DNA of 64,000 nucleotides, from the NCBI RefSeq assembly GCF_900113375.1, contig NZ_FOPC01000004.1, positions 186,001-250,000 of the forward strand, read 5' to 3'. A program made the translations under genes and the position numbers. Of the stretch, positions 34,646 through 43,358 are shown one piece after another. Origin of the DNA: Algoriphagus hitonicola (GTDB taxonomy: Bacteria; Bacteroidota; Bacteroidia; Cytophagales; Cyclobacteriaceae). The notes beneath the pieces are model-generated. The model worked only from the letters and a program-made list of their open reading frames with translations. It was not told where the DNA came from and searched no databases. Each line of letters starts with the position of its first letter. Position 1 is the stretch's first letter.

Positions 34646-36157
34646 ATGAAAAATTTCTGCTATCTCGCTTTCGCTTGCTTGATTTTAATGGCCTGCACAC
34701 CCGAAAAACCTCCCTTATCTGTGGAAGAGCTCGGTGTTTCGGAAATTCATCAAGGGTTTCTTTCCAAAGAATTTACTGTAGAGGAATTGGTCAAAGCTTA
34801 CATTTCGCGAATTGAGAAATCGGATTCTTTGATCAATGCCATTTCTATCATCAATCCATCGGCGATTATTCGCGCTCGGCAACTGGATCAAGAATTTGTC
34901 AAAACCGGGAAACTTCGCCCGCTTCATGGCATCCCAATTCTGGTCAAAGACAATATCAACACCCTCGGACTGCCCACCACGGCAGGAGCTTTGGCATTGG
35001 CGGATTTTATTCCGGAATCAGACGCATTCATTATCCAAAAATTAGAAGAAGCAGGAGCGATTGTCCTCGCAAAAACGAATATGGCCGAATGGGCATTTAG
35101 CCCTATGCATTCGGAAAGTTCTACTCAGGGAATTACTAGAAACCCCTATAATCTTGACCACGTGCCTGCAGGATCTAGTGGAGGCACGGGTGCTGGAATT
35201 GCGGCAAACTTTGGCACGATTGGACTGGGAACGGATACGGGAAATTCGATTCGTGGACCATCTTCACACAATGCTTTGGTTGGATTTAGAACCACACTGG
35301 GCTTAGTCAGCCGGGAAGGAATTGTGCCGCTTTATCTCAGAAACGACGTCGTTGGGCCGATGACTCGGACCGTGGAGGATGCTGTGCGGATGCTGGATGT
35401 TATTGCCGGCTACGATGAAAAAGACCCGATCACGAAAAATTCAAATGGAAAAATCCCGGAAAGCTATCAGGCTTTTTTGGACAAAAATGGCTTGAAAGGA
35501 GCTCGAATTGGGGTATTCCGGACTTTAAGCGAAAATGATCCCAATCCAGAGATTTCCGCTCTATTTAATCAGGCCCTTTTGGATATGGAAAATTTGGGTG
35601 CTGTCATCCTGGACTCCGTAAATGTGGATAATTTTCAAGAGCTGAGACAAAATCAATGGTGCGATCAATTTCAGCTGGACTTGGAGGATTTTTTACAGAC
35701 TTATGTGAAGCGAGACACCATGGCTACCCTGGAAGATGTGATTCGAGTAGGAACCTCCTCGGATTTTGTCAGAGCCAGAATGCCATCATCCAATGAGAAA
35801 AATGAAACTCTTGATGAGCGACCCTGCGGAGATGCCTTTACCGATCCTCGGAGAATTGCTTTTCGAGAAGCGATCGAAAAAGCCATGGATTCTTTGAATT
35901 TGGACGCTCTGGTTTACCCGAGTTGGAATCATCCTGCGGCACAGATTGATCGGTTTCAAGAGGAATATCGGGGTGATAATTCACAGATTATTGCTCCTCA
36001 TACGGGACAGCCAGCTTTTACGGTTCCTATGGGATTTGTCTCTGGAAATTTACCGGCCGGTCTGCAGTTTTTGGGTCGAATGTTTGATGAAGGGACGCTG
36101 ATTCGCTTGACCTATTCCTATGAACAGGGGACGAATCATCGAAAAGCACCAAATTAA
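34646..36157 (+). CDS. Amidase-signature family lipoprotein
   Basis: 503 residues from the ATG at 34646, whose signal peptide has a lipobox (LILMACTPEK); the frame extends upstream into the patatin gene without meaning. The amidase-signature Ser-cisSer-Lys triad is present: Lys in ILVKDNINT, and the Gly/Ser-rich GSSGGTGAGIAAN with TDTGNSIRGPS. TDTGNSIR has Asn where many relatives have Gly. Secreted amidases of this group hydrolyse small amides or peptides; the tRNA-dependent GatA role is excluded by the lipoprotein signal and absence of GatB/C. It ends 23 bases before ccmB. Confidence 0.87.
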   Translation: MKNFCYLAFACLILMACTPEKPPLSVEELGVSEIHQGFLSKEFTVEELVKAYISRIEKSDSLINAISIINPSAIIRARQLDQEFVKTGKLRPLHGIPILVKDNINTLGLPTTAGALALADFIPESDAFIIQKLEEAGAIVLAKTNMAEWAFSPMHSESSTQGITRNPYNLDHVPAGSSGGTGAGIAANFGTIGLGTDTGNSIRGPSSHNALVGFRTTLGLVSREGIVPLYLRNDVVGPMTRTVEDAVRMLDVIAGYDEKDPITKNSNGKIPESYQAFLDKNGLKGARIGVFRTLSENDPNPEISALFNQALLDMENLGAVILDSVNVDNFQELRQNQWCDQFQLDLEDFLQTYVKRDTMATLEDVIRVGTSSDFVRARMPSSNEKNETLDERPCGDAFTDPRRIAFREAIEKAMDSLNLDALVYPSWNHPAAQIDRFQEEYRGDNSQIIAPHTGQPAFTVPMGFVSGNLPAGLQFLGRMFDEGTLIRLTYSYEQGTNHRKAPN

Positions 36158-36180
36158 TCGGGAAGTCCTATCTTTGGGCC

Positions 36181-36846
36181 ATGCTAAAGGAAATCGGCAT
36201 TCTGATTGGAAAAGAAATCACCCTCGAGTGGAGGCAAAAATATGCCCTGAATGGGATTTTGCTTTATGTCGTTTCGGCAGTTTTTATCACCTATCTGAGC
36301 GTGGGTGCCAAAATGGGGAATCTGGCCATCCCAACTTGGAATGCGCTCTATTGGATCATCATTCTGTTTTCGGCGGTCAATGCCGTGGCAAAGAGTTTTG
36401 TGCAGGAGCATACCGGCAGGCAGCTATATTATTACATGATTGCTTCGCCCGAGGCGATAATTTTGTCCAAAATGATCTATAATACCGGATTGACGCTGAT
36501 TTTGGCCCTACTGGGTTACGGTGTTTTTTCGGTGATTTTGGGTAATCCAGTAGAAGATCAAGGGTTATTTCTTTTGAATTTGGTCTTGGGAGCAATGGGT
36601 TTTTCGGCGAGTTTGACCATGGTTTCGGGGATTGCTGCCAAAGCTGGAAATAATGCGACCTTGATGGCGATTTTGAGTTTTCCGGTGATTATCCCGATTT
36701 TGCTGATGGCGATTCGGATTTCCAAAAATGCCCTGGACGGATTGGATTGGTCTGTGAGCACAGATAAATTACTCAGTCTTTTGGCGATCAATGCGATTGT
36801 CGCGGCAGCGGGTTATATTCTGTTTCCGTATTTGTGGAGGAGTTGA
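36181..36846 (+). CDS. ccmB: Heme exporter protein B
   Basis: 221 residues, six predicted membrane helices, the standard CcmB size. It opens with EIGILIGKEITLEWRQKYALNGILLY, the usual N-terminal cytoplasmic segment (E-x-R/Q-x-K/R-x-x-x), and contains FVQEHTGRQLYYYMIASPEAIILSKM, the family block. CcmB is the permease of the CcmAB ABC transporter in cytochrome c maturation. The usual Bacteroidota partners (ccmC/ccsA, ccmE) are not adjacent: an M28 peptidase gene follows after 123 bases. Confidence 0.88.
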   Translation: MLKEIGILIGKEITLEWRQKYALNGILLYVVSAVFITYLSVGAKMGNLAIPTWNALYWIIILFSAVNAVAKSFVQEHTGRQLYYYMIASPEAIILSKMIYNTGLTLILALLGYGVFSVILGNPVEDQGLFLLNLVLGAMGFSASLTMVSGIAAKAGNNATLMAILSFPVIIPILLMAIRISKNALDGLDWSVSTDKLLSLLAINAIVAAAGYILFPYLWRS

Positions 36847-36969
36847 GGGTTGCTAACTCAGCTTATTGAGGATTCCGGTTCATAGGAAATCCATTTTTTC
36901 CGCTTGTATATATTTCTTTTTATCGGTACTGCTCTTTTACTGATATTTCCATTCTAAAATCACCTATTC

Positions 36970-38334
36970 ATGAGACCATTCAGATTTCTAATATCCGTAT
37001 TGTTTTTTGTTTTTACCGGCATCAGCCATGCTCAGGAAGTACCTTCTCAGCTAGATACTCGCATTTATGAGATTATCGAAAACACCTCCGCTGAGCGAAT
37101 AGAAAAGGATATCAGGACCTTGGCAGGATTTGGGACGAGAAATACTTTCTCCGATACCGTATCGACTACCCGGGGTATAGGCGCAGCAAGAAGATGGATC
37201 AAGGCGGAATTTGAAAAGATATCTGAAGAATGCGGGGGATGTTTGGAAGTCTTCTACCAAAGAGATTTGGTCACCAAAGAAGGAAATGGCCGAGTTCCAA
37301 AAGATGCTTATGTGGTGAATGTGGTGGCAATTTTACGAGGCACCGATTACCCGAATTCTCATGTGATCATGTCCGGAGATATTGACTCAAGAGCTTCCAA
37401 CACAATGGATTTTGAGATCGATGCCCCTGGTGCAAATGACAATGCCTCTGGAATGGCGGGTACGATAGAAGCGGCTCGGGTTCTCTCAAAATATAAATTT
37501 AAGCATAGTATTGCTTTTGTAGGCTTATCAGGTGAAGAGCAAGGTTTATTTGGCGGAGCTGGCCTCGCAAGATATGCCCAAGAAAACGAATGGGAAATCG
37601 TCGGAATACTGAATAACGACATGATCGGAAATATCGAAGGCGTGGATGGAGTAATTGACAATCGAACCTTCCGGATTTTCTCCGAACCCACTCCCGCCAA
37701 TGAAACCGAACAGGAGAGAAGATCAAGACGCTTTACAGGCGGAGAAGTGGATGGAATTTCTAGACAATTGGCCAGATATATCCACAAGCAGGTCAAAACT
37801 TACATGCCAGAAATGAACCCCATGATGATTTATCGATTGGATCGATTTGGTCGGGGCGGACATCATCGACCCTTCAACGACCTGGGTTTTGCCGGCGTAA
37901 GAATCATGGAAGCTCATGAAAATTACAATCGACAGCATCAGGATATCCGGGTGGAAGATGGAATAGAATATGGCGATGTGATCGAGGGAGTGAATTTTGA
38001 CTATGCCGAAAAACTCACTTCCGTTAACGCGATTTCGCTTGCAGGTTTGGCCTGGGCTCCCCCGGCACCAAAAAACGTCCGAATCGGCGGTGCAGTTCGC
38101 CCTTCGACCACCTTGGCCTGGGAGGAAAGCAATGATCCAAATGTCGCGGGATACAAGATTTATTTCCGACTGACCACTTCCCCTACCTGGGATAGTTTTG
38201 TCTATGTCTCAGGGGTAAATGAGCATACGCTGGAGGGAATCGTTATCGACAATTACTACTTTGGCGTGGCTGCCGTGGGCAAGGACGGCAATGAATCTGC
38301 CGTAGTGTTTCCTTTTCGTCAAATAAGGAGGTAA
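36970..38334 (+). CDS. M28-type zinc peptidase with C-terminal fibronectin-like domain
   Basis: 454 residues. Signal peptide 1-21 (ends ISHAQ). The M28 domain has GDIDSRASN (137-145), PGANDNASGMAG (metal-bridging Asp157), LSGEEQGLFGG (Glu189 base, Glu190 ligand) and a late GGHHRPF histidine. The first ligand position, usually His in G-H-x-D-S, is Asp137 here. Residues ~370-454 form a fibronectin type III-like fold (APKNVRIGG, LAWEESNDPNVAGYKIYFR). It is an exported aminopeptidase. The His-to-Asp change may alter zinc occupancy or specificity. Confidence 0.87.
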   Translation: MRPFRFLISVLFFVFTGISHAQEVPSQLDTRIYEIIENTSAERIEKDIRTLAGFGTRNTFSDTVSTTRGIGAARRWIKAEFEKISEECGGCLEVFYQRDLVTKEGNGRVPKDAYVVNVVAILRGTDYPNSHVIMSGDIDSRASNTMDFEIDAPGANDNASGMAGTIEAARVLSKYKFKHSIAFVGLSGEEQGLFGGAGLARYAQENEWEIVGILNNDMIGNIEGVDGVIDNRTFRIFSEPTPANETEQERRSRRFTGGEVDGISRQLARYIHKQVKTYMPEMNPMMIYRLDRFGRGGHHRPFNDLGFAGVRIMEAHENYNRQHQDIRVEDGIEYGDVIEGVNFDYAEKLTSVNAISLAGLAWAPPAPKNVRIGGAVRPSTTLAWEESNDPNVAGYKIYFRLTTSPTWDSFVYVSGVNEHTLEGIVIDNYYFGVAAVGKDGNESAVVFPFRQIRR

Positions 38335-38357
38335 TTTGATTTAGTTTTTAGCTTTGA

Positions 38358-38400
38358 AATAAACACGTGAGTGGAGAAACTCACGTGTATCAGTTTATTT
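38358..38400. terminator. Rho-independent terminator after the M28 gene
   Basis: ACACGTGAGT (38363-38372) and ACTCACGTGT (38379-38388) form a perfect 10-bp stem with loop GGAGAA, flanked by A-rich and T-rich tracts (AAATAA left, TTTATTT right). It separates the M28 gene from the minus-strand ORF6N fragment. Confidence 0.8.
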
Positions 38401-38601
38401 ATTAGCATGAATTTCACTTATTTGATTCATTATTCCTGCTACTGATTTGGCATCCATTTTTGAAAAAGCAAACCACTTTTTACCCAAATCTTTTAATGAA
38501 GCACCCAAGTGGTAAACTTCTTTGCCATCGATAATCAAAAATCGGTCGTGACTTAGCGTAAAGGCTTTTATCTCAAAATTTCCGTATTGTTCGGGATTCA
38601 G
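38395..38601 (-). pseudogene. 3' fragment of an ORF6N-type DNA-binding protein
   Basis: The minus strand encodes ~68 residues, LNPEQYGNFEIKAFTLSHDR, FLIIDGKEVYHLGASLKDLG, KKWFAFSKMD and a tail ending EIHANK, then TAA (38395-38397). The DRFLIID-x-x-VYHLGASLKDLGKKWFAFSK pattern is the conserved C-terminus of ORF6N-domain proteins, often encoded in or beside type I restriction loci and prophages. The frame is cut by TAG at 38602-38604 immediately at the start of a palindromic element, and no N-terminal half exists nearby, so it is a remnant. Confidence 0.75.
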
Positions 38602-38880
38602 CTATACGTAGGCAGGGATTTTAACCACTGAACTTCCTACGAAGAACTGAACTTTAAATTTATCACTTTCCTGTCCTACGAAGCACGAAACCCCTGCTTG
38701 CGTATAGGTGATGTTATCGCTTCGGTGTTCTTTTTCGTCCGTTATTCTTTTCAATTTTTGATGCATTGTTTGTCTGTCCGTGCGGTGGAAAACAGATAAG
38801 CTCTTTTGCAATTTTGGGGTTGCGGGCTGGCTTGAGCGAATTGCAAATGTGCTTGGCTGTGTGGGTTGGATTTTCATTTC
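38602..38880. repeat. Palindromic element and repeat at the left end of the defence island
   Basis: CTATACGTAGGCAGGG (38602-38617) pairs with CCCCTGCTTGCGTATAG (38691-38707), enclosing two copies of TCCTACGAAG (38635-38644 and 38674-38683). After it come GTTATCGCT (38713-38721), which is repeated in inverse as AGCGATAAC at 51786-51794, and a ~110-base GT-rich segment (38770-38880) that resembles 51613-51730 in order and orientation, sharing GCTCTTTTG, AAATGTGC and a final ATTTTC. Frames running through here have no family resemblance. The folded layout recalls integron attC-type sites but no diagnostic core is present. Confidence 0.6.
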
Positions 38881-41800
38881 TATGCAACTTTTGTATTATA
38901 AACACTTTGTCCGCCTCCAGGATAATTGGTGAATATGTGCTGATAAATTACGTTTGTTTTTTCATTTACTTCATCTTCTGAATAGGGCTCCTGAGGTAGC
39001 CATAAAAGAGTGTCATAAATGGTTGTTTTAACTTGAGCCCTCAACTGTGTGCTCTCTCTCCAACGTTCAATTTTTAATTTTTCAGCTTTTAAGCTGTCTA
39101 AGGTCTGCTTCGCCACCTTTTTAACCTCATCAATCTCTTTGTCTTTTAAATTATCTTTCTTCAATAAGTCGAAAATGGCAAGCGTTTCTTCATCGAGGCC
39201 TTCTCTAATAGCTCTCGAATCTTCTTCTGAAAGTGTTTTAAGGAAGTCTGATAAGTCGTCAAATGCTTTTTTGGTTGCATTGATGTCTTTCCCGTTGTTA
39301 TATTCTTCAATAATCTCCTTGTACTTTTCGTAAAACTCCAAACGCAAAGGATTTTCCTTTACCATTTGTTTTAACTTTTTTTCGATCGCCTGCTGTAGAT
39401 CAAATACCATGGTATTCTTCCTATTTACCTTGGCAAAAGCAGCTTTCAACTTGTCAAAATCCAAGTTACTTAAATCAATATAATCAGGTTCAGGTTCTGA
39501 TACTTCATTGATGAAGACACTCTCATTTACAACAGTTTGCAGCTGCAACATAATTTCAATGATATCCGCAGTTTTTACTTTCTGATTTAGCTGATCATAA
39601 ATAGCTTCTATTGCGTTGAATTGCTTAATGAAAGGTTTAATTTGTTCCTCTGGATACAAGGCTTTGTATTTCCTGAAAACATCTCTTGCCATTATTTCAA
39701 ATTTTGCACGAGTGGTTTCATTTAAACAAACAGCATCAGTTGCTTGATTAATTTTTGCCAATTTTTCCATTGGCTTGGCATTCATTAAATCAGACAGATT
39801 AAAGCCAAGTTCTTTTAAATAGCCTTTTGTCGCACGTATTGATTCTTGTAATTCTTCTGCAAGTTTTTCTAGCAATTCAACTGGTCTTTGAGGTTCACTT
39901 TCTCCACCTGTGCCGGAACCACCTTTATCGCCTCCTTCACCATAAACTGAATATGCTTTTTCTAATTGCTTGTAAACATTACCGTAATCGACAATCAATC
40001 CATTTTCTTTTTCATCATCATAAACCCGATTTGCACGAGCAATGGTTTGCATCAATGTGTGTCCTTTAATTGGCTTGTCGAGATAAACAGTTGAAACACA
40101 TGGTGCGTCAAAACCAGTAATCCACATGGCACAAACAATTGCCAGTCGAAATGGATTTTCTTCGTCTTTGAATTCTTTTTCTAAATCTCGCTCAACTATT
40201 TTTTTCCTATGTGGGGCAATTTCCAATTTCATTTTTCGGAATTTATCCACTTCGTTTTGCTCGCTACTCACAACCACACAAACTTCGGTTTCCTCAACCT
40301 TTTTGAGTTTGCGTTTTAGCTGCAATTCTTCTTGTTGGTCTTCCGCATTTTCAATTCTCTTCTTTAAGTCAGCAACATAATCAGGCCAGTATTTCATTAC
40401 TAAATCGTACATCCTGACAGCTGTTGGTTTATCGAGAGCAACAAACATGGCTTTACCCTGATAACCTCTTTCATTGAAATGCCAAACCAAGTCTTTAGCA
40501 ATAGCATCTAAGCGTTTTTCAGAAGTTAAAACGGGATAATCCCTCTTAAATTCACGTTCTAATTTTCTTCTTTGATCTTCATCTAAATCCTCATTTTCGA
40601 TGAGTTCAGCCATTTTTTCATCTAACTGTGGATTCTCAATCCCGAGTTTTTCTCCTCTGTTTAAATAACGAAGGGGTAAAGTAGCACCGTCATCAATAGC
40701 TCGTTTGAAATCGTAAACTGAAACGTATTCACCGAAAATATTTTTGGTAAGCTCGAGTTCTTCTTTGATAATTGGTGTACCTGTAAAACCAAGATAGGAA
40801 GCGTTCGGGATGCCATGAAAACGCATGTTACGGGCAAATGTGCCTGCTTGTGTCCTGTGTGCTTCGTCTGAAATTACGATTATGTTTGATCGGTCAGTGA
40901 TTAAGGGGTATTCTGTCTCTACTTTTGGATCAATGGAAAATTTGTGAATTAATGAAAAGACATACCTGTGATTTTCAGAAAGCAATTCACGCAAATGTTC
41001 TCTGCCCGAAATTCCTTTTTTGCTGCCTGCAATAACATTTTTCTCAGTTACAGCACCTACTCCGGTAAATGTATCGTACAACTGCCGTTCTAATTCCGTT
41101 CTGTCAGTTACCAATAAAAAGGTGTAACTACCTCCAAATTTTCTGTGAATTTTTTGAGCTATAAAAACCATTGAATAGGATTTACCACTTCCTTGAGTGT
41201 GCCAGAAAACCCCGAGCTTACCTTTTAATTCTTCAATATTCTTGGCTTTATTCAGAACCTTGTTTACCCCAATGAACTGGTGATTTTTTGCAATGATTTT
41301 AATCAAGTCGCCATCCGAATCATCAAACAGAATGAAGTTCTCGAATAAATCCATTAAACGGTTTCTATCGCAAGTTCCCCTGAGTATGGTATCTAAGCTT
41401 ACAATTCCCTCTTCATCTTCTTCAATCCGTTTCCATTCATTGAAGAATTTATAGGGGCTAGTAACTGATCCAATTTTAGCATCTGTTCCGTTGCTTAAAA
41501 TGATAAAAGCATTAGAATGAAAAACATGTGGTATGGTGTCTTTATAGTCGGTTAAATTATCGGTGTATGCATTTCGTAAATCAGTATGATGTGCTTTGAG
41601 TTCAAAAAATACCAGTGGAATACCATTTACAAAACCGATAACATCAGGTCTGCGATTGTATAATTCCCCGACAACTTCAAGTTGACGAACAGCAAGAAAA
41701 TCGTTTTCAGTTGAGTTTTCAAAATCAAAAACTTGTAGTTTTTTCTTTACCAGTTCTCCTTTTTCATTGGTAAAGCTTACATCAACACCTTTAGTAAGTA

Positions 41801-42089
41801 ATGTATATTTTTCCTTGTTAAGTTGAACCAGTGTTTTGTCGGCAGCTTTCTGTGTTATTTGGTCAATGGCGTGTTGATAAGCTACGTTAGGCAGACCTGG
41901 ATTGAATTTAATTAATGCTTTTAATAAGTATCTTTTGAGGATTACTTCAGATTTGTCGTCACGACCTAATAAACTATTTTCGCCAAATGTTTCTTTTTGC
42001 CAAGCATACTTTACCGTCCAGCCTAAATCCTCTAAGGCTTGCTGTGCGGAAGCTTCTACTAAATTATCTTCTGAATATTCGTTGCTCAT
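38880..42089 (-). CDS. hsdR: Type I restriction enzyme R subunit
   Basis: 1069 residues. The nuclease core is near the N-terminus: RRPD149, then FFELK with Glu163 and Lys165 (PD-D/E-x-K). The superfamily 2 motor follows: motif I TQGSGKSY at 298-305, motif II DEAH at 408-411, then FTGTPI. Later motor motifs include TGFDAP and QTIARANRVYDD. The C-terminal third is helical and charged, for binding to the M2S core. The subunit cuts unmethylated DNA after ATP-driven translocation. It is the last gene of a six-gene minus-strand operon, 11 bases after mcrC, so it is separated from hsdM and hsdS by mcrBC. Confidence 0.94.
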   Translation of the reverse strand: MSNEYSEDNLVEASAQQALEDLGWTVKYAWQKETFGENSLLGRDDKSEVILKRYLLKALIKFNPGLPNVAYQHAIDQITQKAADKTLVQLNKEKYTLLTKGVDVSFTNEKGELVKKKLQVFDFENSTENDFLAVRQLEVVGELYNRRPDVIGFVNGIPLVFFELKAHHTDLRNAYTDNLTDYKDTIPHVFHSNAFIILSNGTDAKIGSVTSPYKFFNEWKRIEEDEEGIVSLDTILRGTCDRNRLMDLFENFILFDDSDGDLIKIIAKNHQFIGVNKVLNKAKNIEELKGKLGVFWHTQGSGKSYSMVFIAQKIHRKFGGSYTFLLVTDRTELERQLYDTFTGVGAVTEKNVIAGSKKGISGREHLRELLSENHRYVFSLIHKFSIDPKVETEYPLITDRSNIIVISDEAHRTQAGTFARNMRFHGIPNASYLGFTGTPIIKEELELTKNIFGEYVSVYDFKRAIDDGATLPLRYLNRGEKLGIENPQLDEKMAELIENEDLDEDQRRKLEREFKRDYPVLTSEKRLDAIAKDLVWHFNERGYQGKAMFVALDKPTAVRMYDLVMKYWPDYVADLKKRIENAEDQQEELQLKRKLKKVEETEVCVVVSSEQNEVDKFRKMKLEIAPHRKKIVERDLEKEFKDEENPFRLAIVCAMWITGFDAPCVSTVYLDKPIKGHTLMQTIARANRVYDDEKENGLIVDYGNVYKQLEKAYSVYGEGGDKGGSGTGGESEPQRPVELLEKLAEELQESIRATKGYLKELGFNLSDLMNAKPMEKLAKINQATDAVCLNETTRAKFEIMARDVFRKYKALYPEEQIKPFIKQFNAIEAIYDQLNQKVKTADIIEIMLQLQTVVNESVFINEVSEPEPDYIDLSNLDFDKLKAAFAKVNRKNTMVFDLQQAIEKKLKQMVKENPLRLEFYEKYKEIIEEYNNGKDINATKKAFDDLSDFLKTLSEEDSRAIREGLDEETLAIFDLLKKDNLKDKEIDEVKKVAKQTLDSLKAEKLKIERWRESTQLRAQVKTTIYDTLLWLPQEPYSEDEVNEKTNVIYQHIFTNYPGGGQSVYNTKVA

Positions 42090-42100
42090 TTAATCCTATA

Positions 42101-43357
42101 TTACTTGTTAATCCAAAGTTGTATTTCTTCCCCAATTTGTTTCTGCCAGTTTTTTACCGAACCACTGTATTCGGTAAATAAGAGCCCGCACTCCATGTCA
42201 GAAAGTTGTTTTTGCTTTTTGACCTCCACAAATTTTCCGGTAACGTAATCCGAATCACCGGGATATAAGAGAGCAACTTTCTTTGCCTCAAAATAGTGGT
42301 GATAGGCATACATTTGCCTTATATCTTCAATGGAGGGCTTACTGTCTACTAACTTCCATTTCGTATCTAGCACATAGTTGTTTTCATTTGTTGAAACAGT
42401 TATGTCGGGTTTGATACTTCTTCTTTTGCCACCATCGGGTTTCCAAAAATATTTGGATGCTTGACCTCTAACTTTAAGTTCTTGACTTTTCTTCAAACTC
42501 ACCAAAACAAACTGCTCCCATAGTGCATTCATGTCAAACATCAAGGCCAAAACATCATCTCTACCTTTGCTTAAATCAGGGTGATAATGAAGAAGAATCA
42601 AACGGGCAATTTCAATGGCTTTTTTGTAGCTGATGGTTTTACGGTTGAATACCAACTTATCAAAGTCAGATTCAGTAATTTTCTGATTGGGTATTTCGGG
42701 GAAATTGAGCAAAAGCGCATTGATTCTTCCAATTAATGCCGAACTGGTATTAATTCGCTTGAGTACAATTAGTGTTTTGTAAAGAATGATGTGGAGTAAA
42801 TGCTCTTTATCGTAGATGCTATGCTTGGTAAAAAAACGCTCTTTGTGTACTAGATTTTTACTCACCTGCTTATTAAACTGTAAGCTTCCTTTTAGGGTGT
42901 TTAAATTCCCTTCCGTTTTACGATACTTTTTAACCAATCCACGGTGTAAAAGGTATTCTGTTTCTGTAATAAACAGTTCAAAATATAAATCCAGAACTGA
43001 GTTGTTCCGTATTTTTAGCTGAGACGAACTTGGTGCTTTAACATTAAAACCATGAACAGCACGGAGCATGTCAATTAGTACCTGATTCCATTTTTTCTTT
43101 TCTGCCTCATCTTCTTTTTTTCTTTTATCTGCTTTGGGTAGGACACTGATGAGGGTATTTCCAACCTGAATAGCTCCAACATATTCATTAAACTGTATTC
43201 CATTTCGGATCAAACTATAATAGGGCACTCCTTTTCCAAAAAAACGCACAAAGGCATCTAATTTGAGTTGGTCAAATACAACATCATCCTCAAACTTTTG
43301 ATTGAGTAAAACAGTCTGGTGTTCAAAAACACATATATGTTGTCTTTTATCTTTCAA
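42101..43357 (-). CDS. mcrC: McrC-family component of a McrBC-type system
   Basis: 418 residues from a TTG at 43357 (two bases after the mcrB stop). The N-terminal segment HICVFEHQTVLL and FQFNEYVGAIQVGN-like strand (IQFNEYVGAIQVG) are typical of McrC; the nuclease PD-(D/E)xK core is near the C-terminus: RSIKPDITVS, then NYVLDTKWKL (Asp, Asp, Lys). McrC binds the McrB ring, stimulates its GTPase and cuts DNA carrying modified cytosine. It follows mcrB with a one-base gap, the standard pairing, and precedes hsdR by 11 bases. Confidence 0.9.
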   Translation of the reverse strand: MKDKRQHICVFEHQTVLLNQKFEDDVVFDQLKLDAFVRFFGKGVPYYSLIRNGIQFNEYVGAIQVGNTLISVLPKADKRKKEDEAEKKKWNQVLIDMLRAVHGFNVKAPSSSQLKIRNNSVLDLYFELFITETEYLLHRGLVKKYRKTEGNLNTLKGSLQFNKQVSKNLVHKERFFTKHSIYDKEHLLHIILYKTLIVLKRINTSSALIGRINALLLNFPEIPNQKITESDFDKLVFNRKTISYKKAIEIARLILLHYHPDLSKGRDDVLALMFDMNALWEQFVLVSLKKSQELKVRGQASKYFWKPDGGKRRSIKPDITVSTNENNYVLDTKWKLVDSKPSIEDIRQMYAYHHYFEAKKVALLYPGDSDYVTGKFVEVKKQKQLSDMECGLLFTEYSGSVKNWQKQIGEEIQLWINK

Positions 43358-43358
43358 G

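Noticed and set aside
38602..38877. Open frame on the minus strand (91 codons) within the left flank repeat
   Set aside because: No family resemblance, low-complexity composition, and it runs through the palindromic element; the right flank has a similar spurious frame at 51626-51829.
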